From Polytrichum commune (lineage: Eukaryota > Streptophyta > Polytrichopsida > Polytrichales > Polytrichaceae), in assembly GCA_950295325.1 (NCBI GenBank), contig OX485804.1, forward strand, positions 12,526,001 to 12,586,000: a DNA stretch of 60,000 nt, in the 5' to 3' direction. Position numbers and translations under genes: made by a program. Below the pieces are notes generated by a model that saw only the letters and a program-made list of their open reading frames with translations, ran no database searches and was not told the DNA's origin. Below, one piece after another: positions 1 through 12,300 of the stretch (position 1 is the first letter of the stretch; every line of letters starts with the position of its first letter).

Positions 1-1050
1 TTTGAAATCGCAAAGTCAGAACAACAAAGTAGAACTTTCTTTGTAACTATAAATTTGGTGCCTTTGCTTCAACAATTTTGCGTTGAAGGTGTATTGTTGC
101 TTGAGTTGATGTTGGTTCTACAACTATGGTTGTTGATAAGGACCCAATGCGCCTCGCCATCTAACTTTTAAAATCCTCTATCTATGTATGTGGACCTGGA
201 TCCTAGCTTAGAGTCTATAGCGTCAAGTGCGGGGATGTGGTACCAACAATGTCAAGGTTGGAGTTGAGTAGGGTACCGAGTTGAAGCCTCTTCCCACAAT
301 TAGTGCCTTGGATTGCAGGTTTTCATAACAACTTTGACGCTTTTGAGACCAGAGCATGGGGGGCCCATGTCAAGCAAAGCCGACATTAAGCCATTTTGGC
401 CAACTCTAAAGAGAGCTTGTGAATGTGTTTTTAGTGTGTCATGAACTCATTAGGTGTTGGTTTCAAGACACATGATGAGTGTGTAAAGATAAACATAGAG
501 GTAATAAGTAAATAAGATTCGATTCTATGATAGAAATTATTCGATTCTAAAATGGGACCTTTTGTGTTCTATCATAGCACACTCTAGCATAATGCTTGAA
601 AAATTCATAATTAATTCAAAAAATTATAACATATTTTCATTTAGTTCCTCTACATATGAAGAGCAAATTCATGCCAAATATCAATGTCCATAAATATGTA
701 GTTCTCTATAGTAGGACAACATGCCTTGTAGGTCGCTAAAGATTATCTATGATATGCTACAAACCCTAAACCCAAAAATCGTCAAAACTACACATGATCT
801 TCAACCTAGATTGGACGGGCATTATAGTTGAGACATTGTTTTGATCTAAGCGATGAGATTATTGTAATAGGATGAGTTGTGTATCGCAAGCTTTTTGATG
901 TATTCTATGAGAGCTACAACTAGAAGGATGTTGGATTTCCTAGAAGGACCCAGTTTGTTGATCACTCAATGTTGCTTAATCTAACGAATGGATGACCTTC
1001 CTAGAATTTGACTTTTGGTGCACTTTACCACCCGATCATAGTGAGGGTAA
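1..1050. other. No gene seen
   Basis: I see no open frame with coding character or recognisable family in this stretch. The sequence is moderately AT-rich single-copy-looking DNA up to the inverted-repeat element that starts at 1051. Confidence 0.5.
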
Positions 1051-1593
1051 TGCCCCCTCCCCACTTGACATTAGCTAAGCCTAAAAGTGGGTTCTTAAAA
1101 ATGAGTGTTCACACCATCGACATTATCTAGTGCCGAGCCTAGTTGGCAAATGATGTGGCATGACTTAAAAGTGGAGGTTTTAAGCTAATAACAAATCTAC
1201 CGACCCTCCCATCGGTACATAGACATGAGGCAATAACGTAGGACTTCTAAAAGTGTTGCCTCCCGCCCTTGTGATTGGTTGCTTTTAGTCTTAGCTATGA
1301 GGGCACGAGGAGCTCCATTAATAAAAACCGATGGTAAGTATTAAGGCATTTGGGGATGGGACAAAAACTATCCAACATTCATTTGTTGGTAGATAAAGCA
1401 ATGAACATGTGTGAAAGCTACTTAACTAAAACCTACTTGGAAATCTTTGGAGCAAGTTCTTGTAGGTGCATTGGGATGGCCGGACGTGTCCGCTATAACC
1501 AAGGGAGCTTTACCCGGGTTTTACCCGGGAACCCGGGTATCTAGTGCTGGGGAAGTCTTTGGTTATTTGCTAATGTCAAGTGGGGAGGGGGCA
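1051..1593. mobile_element. MITE-like element with 25-bp perfect TIRs and TAA target duplication
   Basis: The first 25 bases (1051-1075, beginning TGCCCCCTCCCCAC) are the exact reverse complement of the last 25 (1569-1593). Both ends are flanked by TAA (1048-1050 and 1594-1596). A 3-bp TAA/TTA duplication is typical of PIF/Harbinger-derived (Tourist-like) elements. The 543-bp interior has no transposase, so it would be non-autonomous. A GC-rich triplet of CCCGGG sites lies inside at 1511-1539. The perfect terminal repeats suggest fairly recent insertion; family placement is inferred from the duplication alone. Confidence 0.75.
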
Positions 1594-1600
1594 TAATTAA

Positions 1601-2330
1601 GGTAGAGGGTGCTTAAACCAACACTTTAAGCTATTGCACATACATATGGCTACATGGTTGATATAAATGTATAAATATATAAATATATATTAGCCTTTTT
1701 TTCTAAACATAGGTATCAAGGAAGAAGAAAATATTTTTAGCCACAATTAGATATTTGATGAATATTCAAAGTCGAAACCACTAGCTTCCTTAAACCGATA
1801 TATAGGCCCCGTGTGTGACGACCTTGGATATGATGAGGATTCCCACCTTCATTGCCTAGAACCAACACAACATAGTTGGGTACTAGACCCAAACTAGATG
1901 AAAGACCAACTAGTAATGGTGCGCAAAGCCACATGGCCACCTCCACGTTCCCACCTAGTTCGCTTGCAAAGCCATCACCTTGCATTATGGGTACCAACCC
2001 CCTTCTTGCTTTGTGGGCCTACCTCCGTGACTTTGTGAATAGAATGGCTATAACACACCCCCCCCCTTATGTGTATGGAATGGCTAGAATAGGCATTGAG
2101 AAGCCACCCTAAAGCCACCTTGAACCAACCCAAGATAGAGCGGAGCCTGTTACCTACCCTACCCTACATGGAGGTAGTGAAGGTGGCGCCACTAATGGCA
2201 CCTAAAAGCGTCACCCCGTGGGCCCATACACTCTACACCATGGGGAACACTTCAAGGTAGTAGAGTGTTGGTGATTGGAAGGCGCATAGAGTTGGTTTTG
2301 GGTGGGGTGTTGGTTTTAGCACCCTCTACC
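1601..2330. mobile_element. Second inverted-repeat element, abutting the first
   Basis: Bases 1601-1624 (starting GGTAGAGGGTGCTTAAACC) match the reverse complement of 2307-2330 with one mismatch in 24. The flanks are TAA on the left and TTA on the right, so a clean target duplication is not proved. It starts only 7 bases after the element at 1051-1593. The 680-bp interior has no recognisable coding sequence. It could be another PIF/Harbinger-type MITE or the outer part of a nested pair. Confidence 0.5.
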
Positions 2331-3339
2331 TTATGTGAAGTTTTGCAGAGTTTGATATAGCCCTCATCAGTTTGTACGAGGTTGGCGGTAGATCGATGCG
2401 AGAACCTGGACAAACTTAGGTCATTGCAGTATGAAGTGATTGTAGGCGAGAGTTTACAGAAGATTCAGATGTGATCAAAGGAAGATCATGTGCAGCTGCT
2501 GGCTTGCCTTCACCACCTCCATACCTTCGTCAGACTGCCGACCGGAGTGATCGATGCGGCTACTCTCTAAATTCTGAGTCTCTACCGTATATAATTTTGG
2601 TGAATTTCTGCAGACCATAGTTACCGCTATTGCTCCTCAAGTTATTGGCCATTGTGGAAAGCTGTTTTGTGCACTCAACATGTTCTGTGTTTTTTTGACA
2701 TTAATTTTCGCCAGATTCAAGGTTCTATCTGATGTCAACTTATGTGTAATAGCGGCGCGCTACAAGTTATGTCAAATTTGGTGGCTCATTTTGACAAAAG
2801 TAGTAGGGTTTATTACATATTGAAATGTCCACCGACCTGGCCCTGTTTTGGACTAGTGCAAGTAGACCATGTCTTTTTTGATTGACATTCTGTCAACTAC
2901 ATTTTGTAGTTGAGATGCTGAGGTTTTATAACATGTCAAAACTAGGAAGATTCAAAGTCGCAAGTATGGATGCAAAGAGCTCAAGCTGACTGCCACTCTA
3001 CCTCACCTGGTAATTGGTAGTTGGTGCTAAAAATGTTCGTGTAATCGCTGAGCATAGATACTTTCATTAGTTTTCAAAGTCTCAAGTAACCTCATTAGTA
3101 ACTGACGGAGGTTGGAAAGAAAGAGAGGAAGACAACTCCGATGTTGTCACCGGCGTGAACTCAAAACCACCATGGGAGACTGATGTTAAGGTGGTGGACA
3201 TTCTTATAATCAATAAGTACTAGTTAGTTGAACACCCAGTGGGCTGCTGCTAACTTTAGATAAGTATGAAACCTTTTATTTTGCAGACTGTGGAGTCCGT
3301 TGGCAAACATATCATTCTGTAGTTCATTAGGTATCTGAG
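2331..3339. promoter_or_regulatory. Upstream region of the HeLo/U-box gene; no gene seen
   Basis: No coding frame is recognised. An intron-like acceptor (tattttgcag, ending near 3285) about 55 bases before the ATG at 3340 suggests a 5' leader exon, so the promoter would lie further upstream. I cannot point to a specific TATA box. Confidence 0.3.
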
Positions 3340-4691
3340 ATGGACTCTTTGACAATAATAACATCCTTTGGACGTGCTCTTTGGACCTTGAGGGGCATGT
3401 ATGATCAGCACCAGGACAACAAATGTGAGATTGAGGAGTTGCAAAAGTTTCTCGACAATTACGGCACGCAGCTGCCTCGAATTTTCAAAGACATCGGACA
3501 AAGCCTAGAGCGTAATGATGGCGCAACGGCCGCACTCAACGCAATGCAAAAGCAGATTAGCCAAGCACTCCAGCAACTCAGAGAATGGTCGTCATACACA
3601 GGACGGAGGCGGTTCTTTGGCCTGTTGTCTTCGTCGGACAGGATGCGAGACCTGCAGAAACTGCATCGCAATGTGATGCATTCCGTGCAGACCAATCTCG
3701 GCCTTGCGGAGCTTTATCTTGTGATCGATACAAAGAAGGTAAGAAGCCTCCTAATTCGGTTACCTGTCTGAATGTCGACACCTAATAATATTCAAGTAGT
3801 GTGTGGTCAGGTGTGGACCTAAGAACGGATCACACCATAAAGACATGTGCTTAAAAGAGATTGGATTTCGTGCTCAAGATTTGTTAACTGGTCTATGTTT
3901 AATAGTTGCGGGATCTACAGGAGCATTTAAGAAGACAGAGAATCTTCACTGTGAAAATGAGTAGGATATTCTTGTGAGCCTTGAAAGTTATTATGAGGAA
4001 ATGGGGGTGGCCTCGATTTGGATGTGCCAATCACCTCATACTTACCACGTGTTTAACTCTTCGTGGATGTGGGAAGGAAATGAGATCCCTCATCACACAT
4101 CAAACAAAGCAGATTTGTGAGACTACCGAGCAAATGCTCAAAAATGCCTTTAACGATGCGCTGGGCTCAATCTCACTTCAAACGGCACGAGAAGTAAAGG
4201 ATGTCGCAATCGAAGCCCGGAACAACAGCACGCATGTTGATGAGAAGTTTTGGGAGGACATTCTGGGTAGCATCGACAGAAAAATCTTGAATAGCCATGA
4301 TGGCGACATGTACGAGGATCCCTTAACATGCGAGCTATTCATCGACCCCGTGGTGGCGAGTAATGGCGAAACTTACTGTCGGTGGACTCTCATTGACAAA
4401 AACGTTTCCAAGAACCCGTTTGACCAAACTGAAGCCTTAACCATTCTGTGCGACAATTTGGAGAAAAGGAGACACTTACTCCGAGAATTCCCTGCCCAAT
4501 TCGAGATCTTCCAGAAGCGTCGAAAGGATTTCCGAGACCATGCTCTGGCTATGGCAAGACAAGGCGTGCGGCTAGCCGACGCCATTGTGGGACTACAGCA
4601 TGTTCTCAAGTGGGATAAAAAAGACAAGGAGTGCAAGGAAGCACTTGACCAAGTGCAAAATTTAGCTCTCCAGGAAACAACCAGGCAATAA
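3340..4691 (+). CDS. HeLo/MLKL-type four-helix bundle plus U-box protein (putative E3 ubiquitin ligase)
   Basis: Two exons are proposed. Exon 1 is 3340-3738 (133 codons, ending at a GTAAGA donor). Exon 2 begins at 4077 or 4113, both phase-compatible, and runs to TAA at 4689-4691. Exon 1 is all-helical and resembles the N-terminal bundle of MLKL/HeLo/RPW8 proteins: heptad helices, then an arginine/phenylalanine turn and a last helix ending LGLAELYLV. Exon 2 has a long helix, then a U-box at about 4314-4480 with the family pattern DPLTCELFIDPVVASNGETY followed by NPFDQ and a C-terminal helix; after it comes a TPR-like helical tail. U-box domains recruit E2 enzymes; HeLo-type bundles mediate membrane association or oligomerisation in cell-death and immune proteins. 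The reading frame stays open for about 90 codons beyond the TAA, so the protein may be truncated here. The U-box call is firm; the bundle assignment is by pattern only. Confidence 0.7.
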
Positions 4692-5463
4692 AAAGTAGCA
4701 GTTCGCACGACAACTTTGAGTCACTCACAACTCTATCCGGTGGGGATTTCTCCAGCTCAAACTGCCCGGGTGCGTATTGGGACTGGTCCATCCTCGTCCA
4801 ATGTAGGATCTCGGCATCAGGTACTGACTCGTATTTTCTATCTCAAAATCTTTCAAGAGATGTTTTGCTTGACTCAACTTTTAACAGAAGTCCTGAGCCT
4901 TACCTCCAAAAAGTGTTGCTATGTAGACATTCATGTCATACTTGGAACTTGGGATCTCGTGTGAAGTGGTGAGCTCATAAAATAGTTGCGATTGTTCGGA
5001 TTTACCTCAAGTGAGTTGGGACTTACCACTGTGACTTCAGATCCATATGAACCGGCCCTCAAAGCACAAGACACCTACTCTTGGACCCCTCAAATATTCA
5101 CTGATGGCGCATCCAAATGGAACAGCAAACGGGGAGATTTAGGCCAGTCCAACTAATTGCAGTTTGATTTCTTTTGGATTTTCTGTATTAATCCTGAAAC
5201 TATATTCCATAGACTCCTCTAAAACGATCGGCAATTAGTCTAAAGTCTTGACTGTGAACTGGTGAGATCTCAAACTCATGCGGTCAATCTGTAACTAGTA
5301 GTCGGATCTTTCCATTCATGCAAATGGGGAGCACTTCCAGGAGCAATCCCCGTGTGCTTTCTTGTCCACAGAGACAGCATTTCATTCCATGATGAAATGT
5401 CCATGATTAGATCAAGTTTGTCTCATATACGGCTTGAGTAGGTGGGTGCCTTGTTGCTACTTC
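4692..5463. other. Possible former 3' coding continuation of the HeLo/U-box gene, then no gene
   Basis: After the TAA at 4689-4691 the same frame is open to about 4961. It reads as a Ser/Gly/Arg-rich linker up to a possible donor after CGGCATCAG (about 4819). It may be old coding sequence cut off by the stop, or 3' UTR. Beyond 4965 I see nothing. Confidence 0.3.
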
Positions 5464-5842
5464 TAATTGGGGAGTTTCCATGTAGGCCGCTCGTCCACTA
5501 GATTCTAGATAATAGTGGGTTGGAGGTGTTCTCATGTAGATAAGCACAAGTCGCCAACCAACCACATTCTCATGGTCTATTAGGATGTGGAGAGGTGTGG
5601 ATATGGGTTGCTAGACTTTCATGTGCCTACTAAAGCATTGTTTAACTTACAAGTGCCATTCACTGAGTGATTAAAGATTGGTTTTAAGAGACGAGGAGGT
5701 TAGTAGGTGGACCTAGATTTGAGAAGATGAGAGTAGCTAGTGGCACATACAAACCCTACTCCACTGGATGCCGTCCACATTTGGGCGAGCTTGTCACTAG
5801 AATATGGTGGGGCAAGCGGCCTACATGGAAACTCACCCTTAG
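5464..5842. mobile_element. MITE-like inverted-repeat element, about 380 bp
   Basis: The left end contains gagtttccatgtaggccgct (about 5472-5491) and the right end its reverse complement (about 5815-5834). The similarity continues inward, through a shared ATTCTAG, for about 50 bases with mismatches. There is no coding sequence inside. Target duplications are not clear, so the superfamily is left open. Confidence 0.6.
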
Positions 5843-8229
5843 TCATCCACTCCTATTGTCGGGTACGTAGTCTATGAGAAGGTTATTTTCTTGTATGTGC
5901 ACACAATAACCTTCTATTTTTTGAAGCATCTAAGTGTTGCATGGACTAATCTACTTGGCATCCACCTTTCATTGTCAAACATGGAAGTGTTGTAACGATC
6001 TTGACCTATTTAGGACTCACTACAGACAACTATAAACATGAAGTGTGGGCTTTTCCCCTGTCATGGGCATGGTGAATGAACCGACCAACAACCAATAGGA
6101 GTTTTTCTGTTTTCTCTAGTTCTAGTGCCCCCATATAAAAAAAACTTTCCCATCTCACATTGGGACCTTTATTAGCCTATAAAAGAAAGTTGTGACCCTG
6201 TTTCCTTACGTTTTGGAAAGCTCAATCCCAACAAATATGGTTTGCATATTATGCTGGATTAATAATCTTTTTGTGAACACATTGTGTTGGCATGGAGTAG
6301 GACACACCACAAAATAGACCAGTCAACAGAGGAGTAGGTGCAAGGCAGATTCGACCTCACATAACTCCTACCTCTCGGTGTAGGTCAGTTACTTTCTCAT
6401 TATATTGATCTTAAGTTTCTTCTCTACAATAGAACTAGGATGTTTTAGTGTGGACAAACTATTTGACATCTGGATCTGATTTTGATTACTGTGCAATCAT
6501 TGGATGGAAGCATAGAACTATACTGAATGTTATGGTAGATGGTGTGGGAAGTTACCGTTCGGAGTAACGTTTTGCTAATAATCTTTACTAAGGATATTAG
6601 GTAGTATACATATTATAAAATGCAACAAAAAATTACTTGATAAATAATAATGTTAAATTACCACAGACATTAACACCTTGTTACTCCAAACAATAACCCA
6701 TACTTTGCTCTTCAATCAGTGTAGCACATCATCAATACCAATGTCATCACACCATGGGAATGTATTGATCTAAGTTCCACAATTTGAATGTTTCGGGTGC
6801 CCTGTGCACCGGTCAATACAATATACATTTGATTTAGTGTGGCCCACACTATTTATCATTGACCTACTTTAATGATCTTGCAATCATTGAGTGGCAACCA
6901 TAAAAAGGTTGTATGGAACATCTTTTGCCACATGATATGTCATGGAGGTCACTCTAACAAACATGCAGTAGTTAACAAGGAACATCAAATCTAATGCAAC
7001 ACTAAATCACATATAAGAAGCATTGTGTCGTGGTGCTATACACAAAATCAAGGAACTCATTCAAATTATCAAGTGAAGTCCTTGAATTGATCAAGTATTG
7101 AATTTGAACCTTCTTTGCACATACATTGTACTAGGCTTTCAATTCTCCATGATCATGTGTTCAATTTGGTAGTGTTGTTGTGCTTTGACATGCATTATTC
7201 AACTCTAAAGAATAAACTGAACATGATGTTCATGCTTTACATATCCTAACATGAAACTTTGACACTATGTTTATGTAGCCTTTGCAATGTCTATGCTGAT
7301 GACCGGAGTTGGGAAATGCACTGCAAAGGACGAAGGCATAGCAGAAACATGGCCAATTTTGCCACATGATGAGAGTAGGAAGATCAAGTATGTTGCAAGT
7401 GGAAACATTTAGTTGATTGGTAATTGAGTGAGTTTATCTTGTTATCAATCAACTATCTAAAGTGGATTTGGAAACTATGTGACTCAACAATATTTGAATC
7501 AAATATCAAATTATTGTGGAGTTTTTAAGTGTGTGTGTGTTATGCATGTTGGGTTGCACAATGCCAAATGAAGAATGGCATTTGACTTTTGTTTGTCTTA
7601 TCCAAATTTAAAGTTAGTAATAGGATGCAAACTTCATTTGAATTTGGATTTAGGTTACAAAGGGGAAGTTATTATGGTTGCTTTGTTGACGATGTCATAG
7701 ACTTTGCACACCTTTTATTGCCACCTTTTAGTGGAGGATTCTATGTTTGTTAAGGATGATGGTAGAGAGGGAGCAAACGGTAGTGGTGTGTAACTGAGTG
7801 TACATTGTTTTGAGGTGATTGGGTGGGAGTTTAAAGTGATCGATAAGGGTTTTGAGAGTGGAAGTGTGAAATTCTCCTCATTGGCCGGCAGTTAGGACAA
7901 TGAGTGGTTGAATTTGCCAACTGTGAGTTGTGATGGTGGCAAGAGTGGGGTGTATTTGTTAGTTCCTTTGTGTTGTTATTTATGGGAAACAGTCATGGTA
8001 GTATGTGAAATCAATTTAGTGGGGTTTGATGTTTGTAGTGGGTTGGTTGGGGAAGGGGTTGTGGGTTTGGAGGCCTTTAATGAGAAGAATGTCTGGCCAA
8101 TAGGGAGATGGGCAAGTGCAGGGTAGAGGGACAAATGCCGGGAAGTAGCCAGTGTGGAACGGCGTTGTCATTAGGGGTAGTAAAGGGAAATGTACCAATT
8201 TTGAGGCATTTCCATTGAGTCAAATGTGT
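5843..8229. other. No gene seen
   Basis: AT-rich sequence. Two stretches near 6440-6530 and 6833-6910 share a loose direct similarity (AGTGTGG... followed by GCAATCATTG), suggesting old repeat material. From about 7700 the plus strand becomes G-rich and may already be the decayed 3' part of the LINE remnant that is clearer at 8.2-9.0 kb on the minus strand. Confidence 0.4.
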
Positions 8230-9034
8230 TCTAGGCCCTTATTCTATATGTCCATGTGCAAGCCCTTAAGGATAAGGTGGGTGTAATTTGCAAGAACGTG
8301 GGGCCATGTGTTGAGGTTGGAGTTTTTTTTTTTGGGGGGGGGGGGGGGGGTGGGGGGTGGGACATAGTGAGCAAAATGGAGAAGAGAATTTTTGGGCCAT
8401 AATAGGTGTTTGTGACATTTGCCCATGTATTGAGCAATGTAGAATTTGAGTGTTTGAGTGATGTGGGAATATGGGATGGTGGACTTGTTTCAAAAGGTGT
8501 TGGAGAGATTGTGGTTTAGTGAGGTATTGTTTGTCCATTTGTGAAGGTTTGGGTGGCGGGGGTGATTCTTGGGTGAGGTGTTGTTTATACAAGAGGGGAA
8601 GTTGTGTGTCAAGGTTTTAGATGGGGTCTTTCCAGAACTTTTTATTGTGTAGGTAATGGGGGTAGGGTTTAGAAAATGTGAATGTTTTTTGCTATCAAGG
8701 GCGCCAAGGGGAGCCTTGATGTTGGACTTGGCGAGGGCATTAGCTACATCGTTGCCTTAGATGCCCATATGGGATTGAACTTTGAGAATATGTACCGGGA
8801 AGGGGTGAGATTGTATTTGTTTGAGGATGTCGTGTAGATTTTTTTTTTGTCAACGTGGCGTTTGTGGGCCGTGAGGGAGTGTTTGTGATTCCTTAGTAGG
8901 TGTATTGAGAGAAGGATGTTAGTGAAGATGTAGGTTGTGAGGTGGGGGTGGAGTAGTTTGGTGGCTTTGTGTAAGGCCATAAGTTCTACACGAAGGATAT
9001 TTTGATGACTTGGTAAGCAGAGGGCAAGCAACAA
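8230..9034 (-). mobile_element. Decayed LINE-type retroelement tail with RNase H remains
   Basis: Read on the minus strand, this has an RNase H-like pattern: a VELMAL segment, then IFTNILLSIHLLRNH (compare IFTDS..SIH..RNH in LINE RNase H domains), then after a gap GNDVANALAKS, the usual C-terminal GN..AD.LAK motif. Stops and frameshifts separate the pieces, so it is not functional. It is followed on the minus strand by a proline/lysine-rich segment over a G-run. Assignment to the LINE group rather than another RNase H-bearing element is by pattern. Confidence 0.5.
8334..8361 (+). repeat. Poly-G run (G-quadruplex candidate)
   Basis: Seventeen consecutive G, then TGGGGGGTGGG, preceded by a T-run. 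Enough G-tracts for a G-quadruplex, though runs this long are also prone to assembly error. Confidence 0.7.
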
Positions 9035-9186
9035 AACACATGTTTAAATAAAACTAGACTAAATCCAAGCCCATATTTACAACATGTTGATATCTATCAT
9101 AAGATCCTATGATAGAATTGTATGATATAATTATCCTATAGAATATGCAGAGTTGATAATGATGATATTATAGTAGTTTTTGATTG

Positions 9187-9228
9187 CTCTCTCTCTCTCT
9201 CTCTCTCTTTATATATATATATATATAA
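9187..9228. repeat. Compound (CT)n(AT)n microsatellite
   Basis: About ten CT units followed by about eleven AT units. Confidence 0.9.
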
Positions 9229-9334
9229 CAACAACATAAAATATAATTGTTTTCTCTTCATCATAACGACATAAATTTTAGGTAATCACTAATGATTCAC
9301 ACATGTTCTATAAAAATTAGGTATTTCATGAGTG

Positions 9335-9354
9335 TATCATAGGATCCTATGATA
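9335..9354. repeat. Perfect 20-bp palindrome with a degenerate copy 240 bp upstream
   Basis: TATCATAGGATCCTATGATA equals its own reverse complement and is followed by GAATTGTA. Near 9095 the sequence ATCATAAGATCCTATGATAG, also followed by AATTGTA, is a one-mismatch copy. Together they may mark the ends of a small decayed element. Confidence 0.6.
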
Positions 9355-12300
9355 GAATTGTAGCACCCAAAAAATCCAAAATTTGAAAGTGTGTCTAAAT
9401 TTACTCATACAACATACAACAAACCTATAGGGGGCGCAATTTTACCACACACCCCATGGTAGGTGTTGGAAAACGAAACTCATAAATGACATGAAGAAGT
9501 TGTTACTTGTGACATTCACTCAACATATCTATTGCAAGTTCAACGTTTTGTATGAAGTTGACTAAGTTTCAAAATAAATACATTGATGTTACATGCACAA
9601 ACTTGAGGGCACAAAGCAAATAATGTAAGAGCAACTATAGATGTGAATAGTGCTCTAACCAATTTTGATAAAAAATTGCTTAGATTGAAAGTTCTAATAA
9701 ATATGACAAATGTTGAACCCATAATATTGTTCAACAATGTTTCCATGCTTTGTGAGCCCATGTCTTTATAAGGAAGACCACGCTTAATATAGTATTTATT
9801 GTCACCAATTCTAATTTTTGTGCTCAATACTAATTGTAAACTGCAGTATGATGTTACCAACACTAAATGTTAACCTAACATTATTTGTCATTCCTTGTAG
9901 ATTTTTGGGGGATTATAGATTTATAGTGTTGCAATTACTGTCACTTACCAAGTGATTTTTCATCCAAATTTCAATCATCCATGACAATATTTCATCACAA
10001 GTTGTTGACAAGAGAAGGTATGGTTTTTGGCCAATGGATGAACTCAAGCATCATCCATGACAGTCTTTTGTAAACTTAGTCATGAGAAGTGTCATCCGAA
10101 AAGTTACTACAGTGGCATTAAATACCATATAACACTAAATATGCACAGACAATTTCTTCAAAATTGTCCTTGCACCCAACATTCACTATTTTTAAGGACC
10201 CTATGGGCAAGATAACTTGGTACTAACTCTTCTTTTAGTAGGTATAAATTATAGGTTTTGTTGATCTCATGTAAAACCTAACACTTACACTTGCAAGATT
10301 ATAATTCACACATCAACACAACATGCACACAATTTAGCGTCCTAGTATGCACTCTACTCATTCAAAACATACACATGGAAACAGTGATAAAATACTTTTG
10401 TTTGAAAAAAAATGCAAATGCTTTCAAAATTTGAGTTTCAAAATACAATTGCATCATACATGTAGCAATAAAACACAACTAGCCAACACCAATCACAAAG
10501 TTTGTTTAGGGTTTACACAGTCAAATATCAAGCAATTTGTGTCATTCTTCATATTCAAGTAATTAAAACCACTCAATACACAACATCCAATTATTGTGTT
10601 CAAGATAGAAAGTCCAAACCCTAATTCTAACCCTAATGCTATAAATTCTACAATTTGCCAAAAACATTGCAACAACCTCTACCTAAAATCCCACCCAAAA
10701 CAATTCAACGAGCAGTCACACATGTAACTGACGTTACACATCTAGGAGTATAGATCTAGGAGCTACACATCCTCCTCACACAATAGGTTCATACACCCTA
10801 AATTCATACACTCCACAAGCAATCTTTAGAGCATTTCAAAGGAAAAAGAGTGAGGTACTTTCAACCCAACCACGCTAGACTCAAAACTTGCACACCCTTA
10901 TGAGCTCATACACCCTTGATAGCCACACAACACATGAGAGAGATAAGGTGGAAATTAGGGTTTTAGGGAGGTCATTCCTCCTTCCCTAAGGGTTCCTTCA
11001 ATGGATGAAATTAATCTCACTATTTCTGATGATTGGATAGAGATCATTCTCATTGGTCAAATAACATAAGGTCTCCCTAAGGTGGGGCCTTAATATACAT
11101 TGTTTCAATTTCCCACCTCATTGAATCCTATGGCATGGTAGTTTAAAAATTTCTCTAGCATGATCAATTTGTAAGTACCTTAATTTATTCATACCATGGA
11201 GTTCAATATGTATGGTCGTTGTTACAAATGTATGTTTATAATTTGTAGGTTGCAACTTTAAAGTGGACCCTATATTTGTTCTTATGTAGTATTCAAAATG
11301 GCTCTTGCTGAGCACATAAATCCATTCTAGGAAAATACTAACTGCTAATGTGGTGTCTCTCTAAGTTCTGAGCAGCCATCATTTCTACAAATGTCCAAGG
11401 CTAATCCTTGGAAAAAATACGTTTACAAATCAATAATGTCAAACAAAAGACGAAAAAACTAAGACTATAATAGCTGCTTGTTGACATTAAGGCAACAGTG
11501 AGTATCTTGCTACAAAAAAAACTCATCTGACAAAAAGCACCAAGGAAATGTATTTTGAAAAAATATTAAATAGATGGACTAACTCATCGTATTTGCATAT
11601 TTTACCAAAAGTAACAATTCGTAAGGTGAATCACTGTCGCATATGAGAATGTGAGGTTGTGGTATCCTGTCGCAACCTTCGAAAATCCATTGGTGATACA
11701 ATCCGAGCTCTTTGATATTTTTTTGCCAAATCAAATACAAAATTTGCATTTTTTTCACTCAATGTATTCATTTTAAAATTTTCTCCATTTTATGTACATC
11801 ATCTTCCGAAAATTATAGTAGATCTAATTTCAAGATTCTTCGTCCGATCTTGTTTTTGCCAAAACAATTTCTTTCCAATACTCCAATACATATCATTGAC
11901 ACAAATATATAGGGACCTTCTCTTCAAATATGCATCTAGCTACAAAATAAAGAAAAATAAAGAATAGAAATGACAAAAATAGAAATGATTACAAATTTTA
12001 GATATGATATATTAAAATAAAAATAAAAATGATAAAATGTTTGGATCAATATATTAAAAACATAGTAGAATAATATATTTGAATAGTCTATACTCAGATA
12101 AAACTAAAAATGATATTAATTTTAGATTAGTTATATCTAGACTAAAAAAATAATGAATTTCAATGGAATACACCCATACAAAAAGAAAAGAAAAAAATTG
12201 CACCCATCTCAAAGCGTTATGCTCGGCCTCTTCATCATAAACAATGAAAGTATTAATGTACCATCCCCATCGCAACCTTCGCTAGCTTCCTTGAGCTAAC